A DNA stretch of 64,000 nt from an uncultured Collinsella sp. (lineage in GTDB: Bacteria > Actinomycetota > Coriobacteriia > Coriobacteriales > Coriobacteriaceae): assembly GCA_905213265.1 (NCBI GenBank), contig CAJMHR010000005.1, forward strand, positions 1-64,000, given 5' to 3'. A model generated the notes under the pieces. It worked only from the letters and a program-made list of their open reading frames with translations, did not search any database and was not told the DNA's origin. Below, in pieces: positions 1 to 8,312 of the stretch. A program made the position numbers and the translations under genes. Numbering within the stretch: the first letter of the stretch is position 1; every line of letters begins with the position of its first letter.

Positions 1-82
1 TGCGCCTATACTTCGGCGTGAACACGATGTGGTACTTGCACATCCACTTCGTGTGGGAAAGGCTGTAGGCCTTCTGGGCCAT
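1..82 (-). CDS. tnpA: IS200/IS605 transposase TnpA, N-terminal fragment cut by window edge
   Basis: The minus strand from 82 reads MAQKAYSLSH, then TKWMCKYHIVFTPKYRR, and runs off the window. The string KYHIVFTPKYRR is the characteristic N-terminus of the single-domain Y1 (HUH) transposases of IS200/IS605 elements, which cut and join single-stranded DNA at hairpin-bearing ends. Only 27 codons are visible. The HUH motif and catalytic tyrosine lie outside the window, so whether the gene is intact cannot be told. Subterminal hairpins directly upstream (147-215) fit the left end of such an element. Confidence 0.85.
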   Translation of the reverse strand, partial: MAQKAYSLSHTKWMCKYHIVFTPKYRR

Positions 83-228
83 GGCGACCACCCCTTCGAC
101 TCGAATTCTTGACGGCCCGAACAATCGTCAATATCGGTCGGAGGGGCGGCTTTGTAAAGCCGTTCGTCTCCACCCGCGTAGCGGGTGGTTTAAAGCTGGC
201 CGCTGCGCGGCCAGCAGACTAAAGTCTT
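1..228 (-). mobile_element. Left end of an IS200/IS605-family insertion sequence
   Basis: Upstream of the tnpA start are three close hairpins: CGGCTTT/AAAGCCG (147-153/156-162), an 8-bp stem CCACCCGC/GCGGGTGG with a 3-base loop (170-188), and a 9-bp stem GCTGGCCGC/GCGGCCAGC with a 3-base loop (195-215). IS200/IS605 ends have no terminal inverted repeats; TnpA recognises such subterminal hairpins as single-stranded DNA. The exact boundary is not certain; I place it near the AGTCTTGA at 223-230, just before the terminator of the neighbouring operon. The rest of the element is outside the window. Confidence 0.7.
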
Positions 229-230
229 GA

Positions 231-266
231 AAACAAAAGGCCCCGGCTCGCGATGGAGCTGGGGCC
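231..266 (-). terminator. Rho-independent terminator of the purine-oxidation operon
   Basis: On the minus strand GGCCCC-agct pairs with agcc-GGGGCC (one mismatch in a 10-bp stem), followed by TTTTGTTTTC. It lies about 70 bases after the xdhD stop codon and just inside the IS end. Confidence 0.8.
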
Positions 267-334
267 AAAGGCGCAGCGTATGTAGTTGATGTTGAGCGCG
301 AACGGCCCGTTAGCAATGCCGTCCGCGCTCTACC

Positions 335-3112
335 CTACCCGCGGTGACGGACGCGGCTGTAGGGCGTATCCACCATGGGCAGATCTGGACGCAGCTTGCC
401 GTCAAACGCGCGATAGGCGTTCTGCACGGCGGGCGCCGTGGGGATCGTTGCGATCTCGCCGATGCCCTTGCCACCGTATGCCACGGGCAACAGCTCGTCC
501 TTCTCCACGTAGATGGCGTGGATATCCGGAATCTCGGGCGCACGGAACAGCCCAAGCGTGCCGTACCTTGCCTGGGGCACGCAGTCCTTGAGCGGCCAGT
601 CCTCGGTAAGCGCATAGCCCATACCCATGAGCACGCCGCCTTCGATCTGACCCTGGATGGAGATGGGGTTGACCACCTTGCCGGAATCGTGCGCGGCATA
701 GACCTCGCTCACGCGGCCGTCATCGTCCAAAATGGCCACATGCGTGGCAAAGCCGTAGCAGATATGGCTCTTGGGGTTGGGAACATCCGCACCCAGTTTG
801 TCGGTCGGCTCCAGGTACACGTAGCCAAACTCGCATCCCTCGAGCGCCTTGATGGCGGCCGCGGGATCCCGAGGATGCATGCCCTGGCCGGCGACGAGTT
901 CCTGCGTGTGCAGCTGATAGGCGCGACCGTCGTCGTACTCGATCTTGACGCCGTCGCCGTGGGCGCTCACCGGGGCGGCAGGCGCAGGCTTTCCGGCCTC
1001 GATGCCAACCATGGCATCGCGCAGCAGGAAGGCGGCACCGCGCACGGCCTCGCCGGTCACGACCGTCTGACGCGAGCCAGACGTGGTGCCGGAGTCGGGT
1101 GCGTTCTCGGTGGAGCACTCGCCGTTGGCGATGCAGCGAAGCGGCAGGCCACATGCCTCGGCAACGTCCTGCAAAAAGACGGTGTTGCAGCCCTGGCCGA
1201 TGTCGGACGTGGCGGCGTAGACCACGGCGCGGCCATCCTCGACGCGAATCTTGCAGCGGCCGGCATCGGGCAGACCCACGCCCACGCCGGCGTTCTTCAT
1301 GGCGCAGGCGATACCGGCGTGTCCGGGATGCGCGTAGTAGGCATCCTTGACCTCGAGCAGCGTCTCTTTAAGCTCCGTGGAGCAGTCGGCAATCTGGCCG
1401 TTGGGCAGAACCTCGCCCGGCTCGATGGCGTTACGGTAGCGGATCTCCCACGGATCCAGGCCGACCTTCTCGGCCAGCAAGTCAATCAGGCTCTCGAGCG
1501 CAAACTCGGACTGGCAAACGCCAAAGCCTCGGTACGCACCGGCGGGCGGGTTGTTGGTGTAGTAGCCAAAACCGCGAATGTCAGTGTTCTGGTACTTGTA
1601 GGGGCCGACGGCGTGCGTACAGGCGCGCTCGAGCACCGGGCCGCACAGCGACGCGTAGGCGCCGGTATCAAAGTTGATCTCGCAGTCCAGGCCGGTAAAG
1701 TTGCCCTCGGCGTCGCAGCCCAGTGTAAAGGTGCCGTCCATGGCGTGGCGCTTGGGATGAAACGCGAGCGACTCGGCGCGCGTGAGCTTGCACTTCACAG
1801 GACGCTGGAACTTATATGCGGCGAGCGCGGCCAGGTGCTGAATGGACACGTCTTCCTTACCGCCAAAGCCGCCGCCCACGAGCATGGTCTCGACGACCAC
1901 GCGCTCGGGCTCGTTGTCCCAGCCAAACATGTGGGCGCACTCTTTGCGCGTGTCGTAGGCACCCTGGTCGGTCGACTGCACCTTGACGCCGTTCTTGTAC
2001 GGGAAGGCGACGGCGCACTCGGGCTCCAAGAAGGCATGCTCGGTAAAGGGCGTGGTAAAGCGCTGCGTCACGGTGAACGCGCTTTCTGCCAGCGCCTTGG
2101 CGGCGTCGCCGCGCGTCACATGGCGGCTCTGGCACACGTTGTCCTTGAGCTCCACCGTGTTGCCAAAGGCAAAGAAGCTGTCGTGCAGGCGCGGGGCGTC
2201 GGCAGCCCTGGCCTCGGCGATGTTGCGCACGGGCTCCAGAGGCTCGTAATCAATCTTGACGAGCTTCTTGGCCTTCTCGAGCGTCGCCTCGTCCTCGGCA
2301 ACCACCAGCACGATGGCGTCACCCACACAGCGGGTGATATCGCCCTGGGCGATCATGACGTCCCAGTCCTGGATAAGGTGGCCGACCTGGTTGACCGGCA
2401 CGTCCTCGGCGCGCAGGATGCCCACCACGCCGGGCAGGGCCTCGGCCTTGGAGGTATCGATGGAGAGCACACGGGCGCGCGGATACTTGGAGCGCACGGC
2501 GCTGGCATAGGTCAGACCCGGCTGATCGAGCTCGTCGATGTCGTCGGGGTACTTGCCCTCGCCGAGCACCTTCTTGCGCACGTCGATACGGAAGGCGCGC
2601 TTGCCCACGCCGTAGTCGTCACCGCGCTCCAAGTCCTCGTCGATCTGCTTTTCGCCGCGGAGCACCGCAGCTGCCAGCGAGATGCCCTCGATAATCTTTT
2701 TGTAGCCGGTGCAGCGGCAGACATTGCCGCGGATGGCGTACTTGATCTGCTCCTCGGTGGGCTCGGGGTCCTCGGCGATGAGCGCTGCACCCGCCATGAC
2801 CATACCGGGGATGCAAAAGCCGCACTGTACGGCGCCCACAGCGCCAAAGGCGTACACAAATGCCTCGCGCACGTCCTCGGGCAGGCCCTCGACAGTCACG
2901 ATGTTACGGCCGGCGGCAAGGGCGGTGGTCAGCACGCACGCCTTCACAGCCGCACCGTCCACATGGATGGTGCAGGTGCCGCAGGCGCCCTCGGAGCAGC
3001 CGTCCTTGGCGGAGTGAATGTGCAGGTCGTCGCGCAGATAGCGCAGCAGCGGCTTGTTCTGAGTCGTCGTACGCTCGACGCCGTTAACGGTAAAAGTGAA
3101 TTCCTGTGCCAT
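335..3112 (-). CDS. xdhD: XdhD-type molybdenum hydroxylase (xanthine dehydrogenase/purine hydroxylase), fused Fe-S and Mo subunits
   Basis: A 925-residue fusion. The N-terminal ~75 residues form a plant-type [2Fe-2S] domain (CSEGACGTC...C). The next ~75 are the second [2Fe-2S] helical domain (CGFC...CRCTGYKK). From about residue 170 it is a molybdopterin hydroxylase with GGGFGGKE, the AYRGFG loop, GQGCNT and the GKGIGE catalytic glutamate near the C-terminus. This matches the E. coli XdhD layout, in which the FAD subunit is absent. Family members hydroxylate purines such as hypoxanthine/xanthine and pass electrons out through the Fe-S clusters. It is the last gene of the operon, 12 bases after the polyferredoxin gene, with a good SD (AGAAGGGA). 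No FAD partner (XdhB/YgfM) is in the window; YgfK and the polyferredoxin are the likely electron partners. True substrate is not readable from sequence. Confidence 0.88.
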   Translation of the reverse strand: MAQEFTFTVNGVERTTTQNKPLLRYLRDDLHIHSAKDGCSEGACGTCTIHVDGAAVKACVLTTALAAGRNIVTVEGLPEDVREAFVYAFGAVGAVQCGFCIPGMVMAGAALIAEDPEPTEEQIKYAIRGNVCRCTGYKKIIEGISLAAAVLRGEKQIDEDLERGDDYGVGKRAFRIDVRKKVLGEGKYPDDIDELDQPGLTYASAVRSKYPRARVLSIDTSKAEALPGVVGILRAEDVPVNQVGHLIQDWDVMIAQGDITRCVGDAIVLVVAEDEATLEKAKKLVKIDYEPLEPVRNIAEARAADAPRLHDSFFAFGNTVELKDNVCQSRHVTRGDAAKALAESAFTVTQRFTTPFTEHAFLEPECAVAFPYKNGVKVQSTDQGAYDTRKECAHMFGWDNEPERVVVETMLVGGGFGGKEDVSIQHLAALAAYKFQRPVKCKLTRAESLAFHPKRHAMDGTFTLGCDAEGNFTGLDCEINFDTGAYASLCGPVLERACTHAVGPYKYQNTDIRGFGYYTNNPPAGAYRGFGVCQSEFALESLIDLLAEKVGLDPWEIRYRNAIEPGEVLPNGQIADCSTELKETLLEVKDAYYAHPGHAGIACAMKNAGVGVGLPDAGRCKIRVEDGRAVVYAATSDIGQGCNTVFLQDVAEACGLPLRCIANGECSTENAPDSGTTSGSRQTVVTGEAVRGAAFLLRDAMVGIEAGKPAPAAPVSAHGDGVKIEYDDGRAYQLHTQELVAGQGMHPRDPAAAIKALEGCEFGYVYLEPTDKLGADVPNPKSHICYGFATHVAILDDDGRVSEVYAAHDSGKVVNPISIQGQIEGGVLMGMGYALTEDWPLKDCVPQARYGTLGLFRAPEIPDIHAIYVEKDELLPVAYGGKGIGEIATIPTAPAVQNAYRAFDGKLRPDLPMVDTPYSRVRHRG

Positions 3113-3124
3113 GGCGATTCCCTT

Positions 3125-3604
3125 CTACACGCCGGCGGCGATGCCGGTGCGGTCGTGGATGGCGCCATGCGGGCAGACGACGGCGCACATGCCGCACGAC
3201 AAGCAATCCGCGCCATCGATATGGGCGCAGTTGTCCTCGATGCGGATAGCGCCGGCGGGGCACTTTTTAGCGCACATGCCGCAACCGATGCAGCTCGTGT
3301 CGCAGATCTTGCGGGCAATGGCGCCCTTATCGGTGTTGCTGCAGCGCACCAGGATGTTCTGGTAGCCGGGAACGAAGGCAATCACGCGCTGCGGGCACGC
3401 CATGCCGCACAGGCCACAGCCCGTGCATTTGGAGCGGTCCACGCGGGCGACGCCATCGACCAGCGCAATGGCGCCGTGGGGACAGGCCGTGACGCAGGCA
3501 CCACAGCCAATGCAGCCTTCGCTGCAGCGGACGTCGCCGCCTGCGGAGGCGCAACCGCTTCCGCAGGCAACGTAGGCCACGTTATGTTGAATGGATTTGG
3601 CCAT
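3125..3604 (-). CDS. Polyferredoxin with four 4Fe-4S motifs, electron carrier of the purine cluster
   Basis: 159 residues made almost wholly of CxxCxxCxxxCP motifs: CIGCGACVTACP, CTGCGLCGMACP, CIGCGMCAKKCP and CLSCGMCAVVCP. It resembles the ferredoxin part of RnfB without the membrane anchor, and there is no signal peptide or membrane segment, so it is probably cytoplasmic. It lies between ygfK (11-base gap) and xdhD (12-base gap). The position suggests it carries electrons between XdhD and the flavin/Fe-S protein YgfK. The role is inferred from context; the Fe-S binding is clear from the cysteines. Confidence 0.85.
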   Translation of the reverse strand: MAKSIQHNVAYVACGSGCASAGGDVRCSEGCIGCGACVTACPHGAIALVDGVARVDRSKCTGCGLCGMACPQRVIAFVPGYQNILVRCSNTDKGAIARKICDTSCIGCGMCAKKCPAGAIRIEDNCAHIDGADCLSCGMCAVVCPHGAIHDRTGIAAGV

Positions 3605-3615
3605 AAGAGACTCGC

Positions 3616-6615
3616 CTATTTCTTAAGAAGGTACGAATAGTTGTCACGCACGGCCTTGATGGTCAGGCGGACGGCCTCGGGAAGGCCGGTGTTGACGGCA
3701 TCGACCGAGACGGTGCGGACCGTGCCGGCGACGCGGACCTTAAAGTGATCCTCGTCCACGGCCAGGAAGCCCTCGTTCTCGGAGTTCTCCATGTCCTCCT
3801 CGCTCCAGAACAGGGTGAGCTTGTCCTTATAGGGACGACCCTCCTGGTAGGGGCAGAACACGGCGCAGTTGCCGCACTCGTTGCACATGCCGTCGACGTG
3901 GATGACCTGATGCTTGGCCAGGCCCGGCACCTTGATGGCAACGTTGGCGCGGTTGGGGCACACGTCGCAGCAGACCTCGCACACCGAGCCGCAGCCCAGG
4001 CAACGGGTCTTGGTGCAGTTGCGCTTGTCGCGGCACAGCGACCCCTTGCGCTCGTAGCAGGTGTCCTCGCGACCGGCCTGCTCGTTGCAGTCGGCGTACT
4101 TGTTAAAGTCCACGCCGGCGATGGCGCGGGCGACTTCGGCGGCGTCGGCAATAGCCTCGACCACGGTGGCCGGACCGCGACGGCAATCGCCTGCAGCCCA
4201 GACGCCCTCGACGCCGGTGGAGGTGGCGGCAAGGCGGCCGCGACGGTCGTGCTCGACGCCCGCGGCGTCGTACAGGCTGGCATCGATGCCCTCGCCCACG
4301 GCGCAGATCACCGTGGTGGCGGAAAGCTCGACGGTCTCGCCCGTGGCGACGGGGCTGCGACGGCCGCTTGCATCCGGCTCGCCAAGCTCCATAACGTCGC
4401 AGGTCAGCACGGCGCCGTTGAGTGCCTTGGGAGCCAGCAGCTCGCAGAACTCAACGCCGTCGGCAAGAGCAAGATCAAGCTCTTCCTCGTCGGCGGGCAT
4501 CTGCTTCTTGGTGCGGCGATACACCAGGCGCACGTTCTTCACGCCAGCAAGGCGCTTGGCCACGCGGGCCGCATCCATGGCGGTGTTGCCGGCGCCGATG
4601 ACCACGACGTCCTCGCCCAGCTCGAGCTTCTCGCCCTTCTTGGCGGCCTCAAGGAACTCCAGCACGTCGAGCTCGGCGCCCTCGCCCAAACCTGCAGAGC
4701 CGGGCATCCAGGCACCGGTGGCCACGACCACGTCGGTAAAGCCCTGGGCCTTGAGCTCGTCAATGGACTCCACGCGGGCGTTGAGCTGAACCTTGGCACC
4801 AAAGGCCAGGCAAAGCTCGGCGTCGTGCGAGATATCGTCGCTGGCGATACGGAACTCGGGGATCACGTGACGGACCACGCCGCCGAGCGAATCGCGGGCC
4901 TCAAAGATGGTGACGGGCACGCCGGCACGCGTCAGGAAGAACGCCGTCGCCAGACCGGCCGGGCCGCCACCGATAACGGCAACGTTGTTCTCGCCGTCGT
5001 TGGCAATGGCCTGGGCGCGCAGCTTGGGCAGCACGGCGGTCATGGCCTCGCGGGCAGCCTTGAGCTTGCTGGCGCGAATCTGGGCGCCCTCGGGCTCGTA
5101 GAATGCGCGCTCGCAGGCACGGCCGCAGGGATGCGGGCAGATGGTGCCGGTGATGAACGGCAGGGCGTTGCGCTCGATGATGATGTTGAGTGCGTCCTCG
5201 TAGCGGCCCTCGTCAACAGCCGCCAGGTAGGCGGGAATATCCTGCTGGATGGGGCAGCTCGTGCGGCACGGCGTGGTAAAGCAGTCGGAAAGCGGGCTCT
5301 TGCCGGCGACCTTGCGGTCGGGCAGCGGGCGCAGCGGCTTCTTGTAGAGCGGGTTGGTGAGCGAATCGGTCTGGATCGCGGTCACGGCCTCGAGCGAGAC
5401 GCCCGCGAACGGCTTGCCATCCAGGTCGGTAAACTCGCCAGCCATCTGGCTAAAGCGCTCGTAGCCACCGGGCTTGAGCACGTCGGTCGCCAGGGTAACG
5501 GGCCAAATGCCGGCATCGTACAGGGCGCGGATGTTGTAGACCGTGGCACCACCGGAGTAGCTGATGCGCAGCTTGCCATCGAACTGCTCGGTAATGCGAC
5601 GGGCGGCCTCGATGGTCAGCGAGAACAGTGAACGGCCCGACATGTACATCTCGGTGGAGGGCAGCTCGTTTCTCGTCACGTCGACGGGGAAGGTGTTGGT
5701 GAGCTTGACGCCAAACTCCAGGCCGCGCTCGGCGCAGAGGGCAATCAGGCGCTCGAACATAGGCACGGCATCGGCCCACTGCAGGTCCTCGCGGAAGTGC
5801 GTGTCATCGAAGACGATGTAGTCAAAGCCCAGCTCGTTGAGGCGCTGGCGGGCAAACTCATAGCCCAGCAGCGTGGGGTTGCACTTGATGTAGGTGTTGA
5901 GGCCCTTCTCGGTGATCAGATAGGTCGCGATGCGCTCGATCTCGGCCGGTGGGCAGCCGTGCAGGGTGGACTCGGTGATGGAGTTGGAGACGCGTGCCGG
6001 AATGGATTCGACAAATGCGGCGTCGACATGCTCAAACTTGTCCAGGTTGGCGAGCGCCCACGTACGGCACTCGTTCCAAACGTCGGAGCCGCTGGCGTCC
6101 TTCATGCCCTCGATGTAGGCATCGACCTTGGGGCTCTTAATGCCCTCGAGGTCATAGCCCACGGACATGTTAAAGACAAAGCCATCCGGGCTGCCCAGGC
6201 CGTACTCGCGAGCGATCAGGTGGCAGGCGAACCATGCCTTCACGTACTCGGCAAAAGCCTGCGGAACCTCGAGCTCGGTCGACCACTCGCAGTTGTAGCA
6301 CTCGTCCTGCGCCACGATGCAGGGCTTGTTGACGCACTTGGAGAGCTCCTCGCCATCCATAACCTGGACGGTCTTGAGCTCAAAGAAGCGGGAACCGGCC
6401 ACGTAGGATGCCACGATGTTCTGGGCAAGCTGTGTATTGGGACCGGCGGCCGGGCCAAACGGAGTCTCGATGCGCTCGTCAAAAATGGGAAGCGCGCCCT
6501 CCTGGTTGGTCGTGACCATCTTGCGCACGCCAAAGATAGCGTCCTGGGTCTTGTGCTCCTCGATGATCCAGTTCATCAGTTGCGAAAACGGGATCGGCCT
6601 CATGATGTCGCTCAT
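3616..6615 (-). CDS. ygfK: YgfK-type flavin/iron-sulfur oxidoreductase (annotated in databases as putative selenate reductase subunit)
   Basis: 999 residues. Residues ~1-430 form a dihydropyrimidine-dehydrogenase/DHOD-like barrel region. From ~445 a GltD-like unit begins with cysteine pairs (CRTSCPIQQDIPAYL, CPHPCGRACE), an FAD motif AVIGGGPAGL at ~546-555 and a nucleotide motif VVVIGAGNTAMDAA near 690. The C-terminal ~140 residues carry cysteine-rich Fe-S motifs (CLGCGSVCEVCCDVCP, CNECGNCAVFCP). Start chosen at 6615 (MSDIMRPIPF) with AGAGGAGC as SD; an upstream in-frame extension has no support. In enterobacteria ygfK sits with xdhD and ssnA and is part of an anaerobic purine/uric-acid breakdown gene set; the selenate name is historical. 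Predicted to couple purine-ring redox steps to a pyridine nucleotide. Confidence 0.88.
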   Translation of the reverse strand: MSDIMRPIPFSQLMNWIIEEHKTQDAIFGVRKMVTTNQEGALPIFDERIETPFGPAAGPNTQLAQNIVASYVAGSRFFELKTVQVMDGEELSKCVNKPCIVAQDECYNCEWSTELEVPQAFAEYVKAWFACHLIAREYGLGSPDGFVFNMSVGYDLEGIKSPKVDAYIEGMKDASGSDVWNECRTWALANLDKFEHVDAAFVESIPARVSNSITESTLHGCPPAEIERIATYLITEKGLNTYIKCNPTLLGYEFARQRLNELGFDYIVFDDTHFREDLQWADAVPMFERLIALCAERGLEFGVKLTNTFPVDVTRNELPSTEMYMSGRSLFSLTIEAARRITEQFDGKLRISYSGGATVYNIRALYDAGIWPVTLATDVLKPGGYERFSQMAGEFTDLDGKPFAGVSLEAVTAIQTDSLTNPLYKKPLRPLPDRKVAGKSPLSDCFTTPCRTSCPIQQDIPAYLAAVDEGRYEDALNIIIERNALPFITGTICPHPCGRACERAFYEPEGAQIRASKLKAAREAMTAVLPKLRAQAIANDGENNVAVIGGGPAGLATAFFLTRAGVPVTIFEARDSLGGVVRHVIPEFRIASDDISHDAELCLAFGAKVQLNARVESIDELKAQGFTDVVVATGAWMPGSAGLGEGAELDVLEFLEAAKKGEKLELGEDVVVIGAGNTAMDAARVAKRLAGVKNVRLVYRRTKKQMPADEEELDLALADGVEFCELLAPKALNGAVLTCDVMELGEPDASGRRSPVATGETVELSATTVICAVGEGIDASLYDAAGVEHDRRGRLAATSTGVEGVWAAGDCRRGPATVVEAIADAAEVARAIAGVDFNKYADCNEQAGREDTCYERKGSLCRDKRNCTKTRCLGCGSVCEVCCDVCPNRANVAIKVPGLAKHQVIHVDGMCNECGNCAVFCPYQEGRPYKDKLTLFWSEEDMENSENEGFLAVDEDHFKVRVAGTVRTVSVDAVNTGLPEAVRLTIKAVRDNYSYLLKK

Positions 6616-6634
6616 AATGAGCTCCTCTCTGTAA

Positions 6635-6748
6635 CGCCCGGCGAGACCGCGCGGCGGGCGCAAATACGGTGTAGCGCTAGCACAGCGCCGGCGACCCCGC
6701 GGAGGTCGCCTATACGCGCGTTGGATGCGGCGAAACATCCGGCGCGCG
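6635..6748 (-). other. Serial hairpins in the ssnA-ygfK intercistronic gap
   Basis: The 146-base gap holds four stems in a row: CGCCCG/CGGGCG (6635-6640/6655-6660), GCGCT/AGCGC (6674-6678/6684-6688), GGCGACC/GGTCGCC (6690-6696/6704-6710) and a two-part stem CGCGCG+GGATG pairing with CATCC+CGCGCG (6715-6748). None is followed by a T-run, so simple termination is unlikely. It could be an mRNA processing or stability region, or a leader element. Confidence 0.5.
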
Positions 6749-6761
6749 TGAATCTACGTTA

Positions 6762-8117
6762 TTAGTAGGTGCGATCGTTGAGCGTGCTCCAGAGCTTCTT
6801 GGACTCAACCATGGTCCACGCGTTGATCTTTTCCTCATCGATACCGACAAACTCGCGATCCTTGTACAGAACCTTGCCGTTGATGATGGTGGTGCGGCAG
6901 TTTTTGCCCATCATGCCAAAGAGCATGTGGCCGTCGATGTTCTCCTCGCTCAGCGGCGTAAAGGGCTTGTAGTCCATGACGATGACGTCGGCGGCAGCGC
7001 CGGGCTCGAGCACACCGAGCTTGCGATCGAAGTACTTGCTCGCCATCTTGGCGTTGTTCTCGAACAGCATGGTCATGGCCTCGCACCAGCCCACGTTGGG
7101 CATGGCGGCGTTGTGGCGCTGAATGATCAGGAAGACCTTGAGGCTCTCGAGCATATCGTGGGTGTAGGCGTCGGTACCCATGCACACGGGGATGCCGCGG
7201 CGGAAGAACTCGAGCACGGGGGCGCAGCCCACGGCGTTGCCCATATTGGATTCGGGGTTGTTGACGAGCCAGGTGCCGGACTCCTTGACGATGTCCATCT
7301 CGGCAGGCGTCACGTGGATGCAGTGGCCGAGCATGGTGTCGGGACCCAGCAGGTTGTGCTGCAGCAGGCGCTCGACGGGGCTGATGCCGCCGCGGTTGAG
7401 GCGGGAATCCCACACATCGTTCATGCCCTCGCACACATGGATGTGGAAGCCGGTCAGGCCGTTGTTGGCCTCGGCCATCTTGTCCATGGTCTCGTCCGAC
7501 AGCGTAAAGGTGGCGTGACCGCCAAACATGGCGGCGATCATGTGGTTGTCGTTATCGCGACGCTCCTTGGCGGCCCACTGGGCGAACTCGGCGTTCTCGG
7601 CAATGGCCTGGTCGCATTTTTCCTGGCCGCGGCGATCGGAGACCTCGTAGCACAGGCACGAACGCATGCCCAACTCCTGAGCTGCATCCTTAATGGTAAA
7701 GAGGCTTCCCGGGATTTCGCAGAAGCTCGCATGGTGATCGAAGATCGTGGTGACGCCATCGCGGATGGAGTCAAGAATCGTGGCATAGGCGCTGGCCTTG
7801 GTGCCGTCGAGCGTCAGGTTGTCGTCGATCTTCCACCACTGCTGCTCAAGATTCTCCAGGAAGTTAGTGGGGTTGCAGCCCTTAATGGCAAGGCCGCGGG
7901 CCAGACCCGAGTAGATGTGGGTGTGGCAGTTGATGAGTCCGGGCATGATGAGGTTGCCCCGGGCGTCGACGTACTCGGCATCCGGGTACTTGGCCTTGAG
8001 CTCGCACTCGGGGCCCACTTCGACGATCGTATCTCCGTCAATGGCGACCGCACCGTTGGGGATGAACGGGGCCTGAGCGTTGCGGGTAAAGACGGAACCG
8101 TTAGCGACCAGAAGCAT
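6762..8117 (-). CDS. ssnA: SsnA-type amidohydrolase of the purine-degradation cluster
   Basis: 451 residues of the metal-dependent amidohydrolase/chlorohydrolase superfamily. Metal ligands are visible in NCHTHIYSG (HxH), in HCIHV and in the GTDAYTHDM loop. Relatives include guanine deaminase and atrazine chlorohydrolase; SsnA itself occurs with ygfK and xdhD in bacteria that degrade purines anaerobically, where it is thought to open or deaminate a reduced purine ring. Start chosen at 8117 (MLLVANGSVF), preceded by the strong SD GAAGGGAG; a start six codons upstream would bury that SD. It lies between ygfK and the permease in the same direction. Confidence 0.88.
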   Translation of the reverse strand: MLLVANGSVFTRNAQAPFIPNGAVAIDGDTIVEVGPECELKAKYPDAEYVDARGNLIMPGLINCHTHIYSGLARGLAIKGCNPTNFLENLEQQWWKIDDNLTLDGTKASAYATILDSIRDGVTTIFDHHASFCEIPGSLFTIKDAAQELGMRSCLCYEVSDRRGQEKCDQAIAENAEFAQWAAKERRDNDNHMIAAMFGGHATFTLSDETMDKMAEANNGLTGFHIHVCEGMNDVWDSRLNRGGISPVERLLQHNLLGPDTMLGHCIHVTPAEMDIVKESGTWLVNNPESNMGNAVGCAPVLEFFRRGIPVCMGTDAYTHDMLESLKVFLIIQRHNAAMPNVGWCEAMTMLFENNAKMASKYFDRKLGVLEPGAAADVIVMDYKPFTPLSEENIDGHMLFGMMGKNCRTTIINGKVLYKDREFVGIDEEKINAWTMVESKKLWSTLNDRTY

Positions 8118-8134
8118 GGATGCTCCCTTCGACA

Positions 8135-8295
8135 TCAGAGGCGGGGTTTGACACCTCTGACATGGCGGAGTGCGAAGCGCCGGCCTACACCGGAAACGGG
8201 CCCTCTCCCGTCAACGCTTCACCAAAGGGACAAACCCTTTGAAGTGCGGCTTGGCGCCGCATGACGTCGGCGGACGAGGCGATGCGTCCGCCGAC
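8135..8295 (-). promoter_or_regulatory. Five serial hairpins between the permease gene and ssnA
   Basis: Stems in order: TCAGAGG/CCTCTGA (8135-8141/8154-8160), just upstream of the ssnA SD; a branched module closed by GAAGCG/CGCTTC (8174-8179/8215-8220) with two short internal stems; CAAAGGG/CCCTTTG (8223-8241); TGCGGC/GCCGCA (8245-8261); and a perfect 10-bp stem GTCGGCGGAC/GTCCGCCGAC (8266-8295) right after the permease stop. The last could be a terminator or mRNA stabiliser, although no T-run follows. The closed three-stem module looks more like a folded leader RNA. No known riboswitch consensus was recognised. Confidence 0.5.
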
Positions 8296-8312
8296 GAATA
8301 GCACCGAATTGG

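Noticed and set aside
335..3112. Selenocysteine codon in the xdhD-type hydroxylase
   Set aside because: The frame is complete without an internal TGA. Any selenium in such enzymes is in the cofactor, not a coded residue.
344..3640. A 1,098-codon plus-strand frame antisense to xdhD and the ferredoxin gene
   Set aside because: Same codon-bias shadow effect; no homology-like motifs, and the minus-strand genes have full domain signatures.
8135..8295. Guanine or xanthine riboswitch
   Set aside because: The three-stem module lacks the conserved joining and loop sequences of the purine riboswitch, and no other known consensus was recognised.
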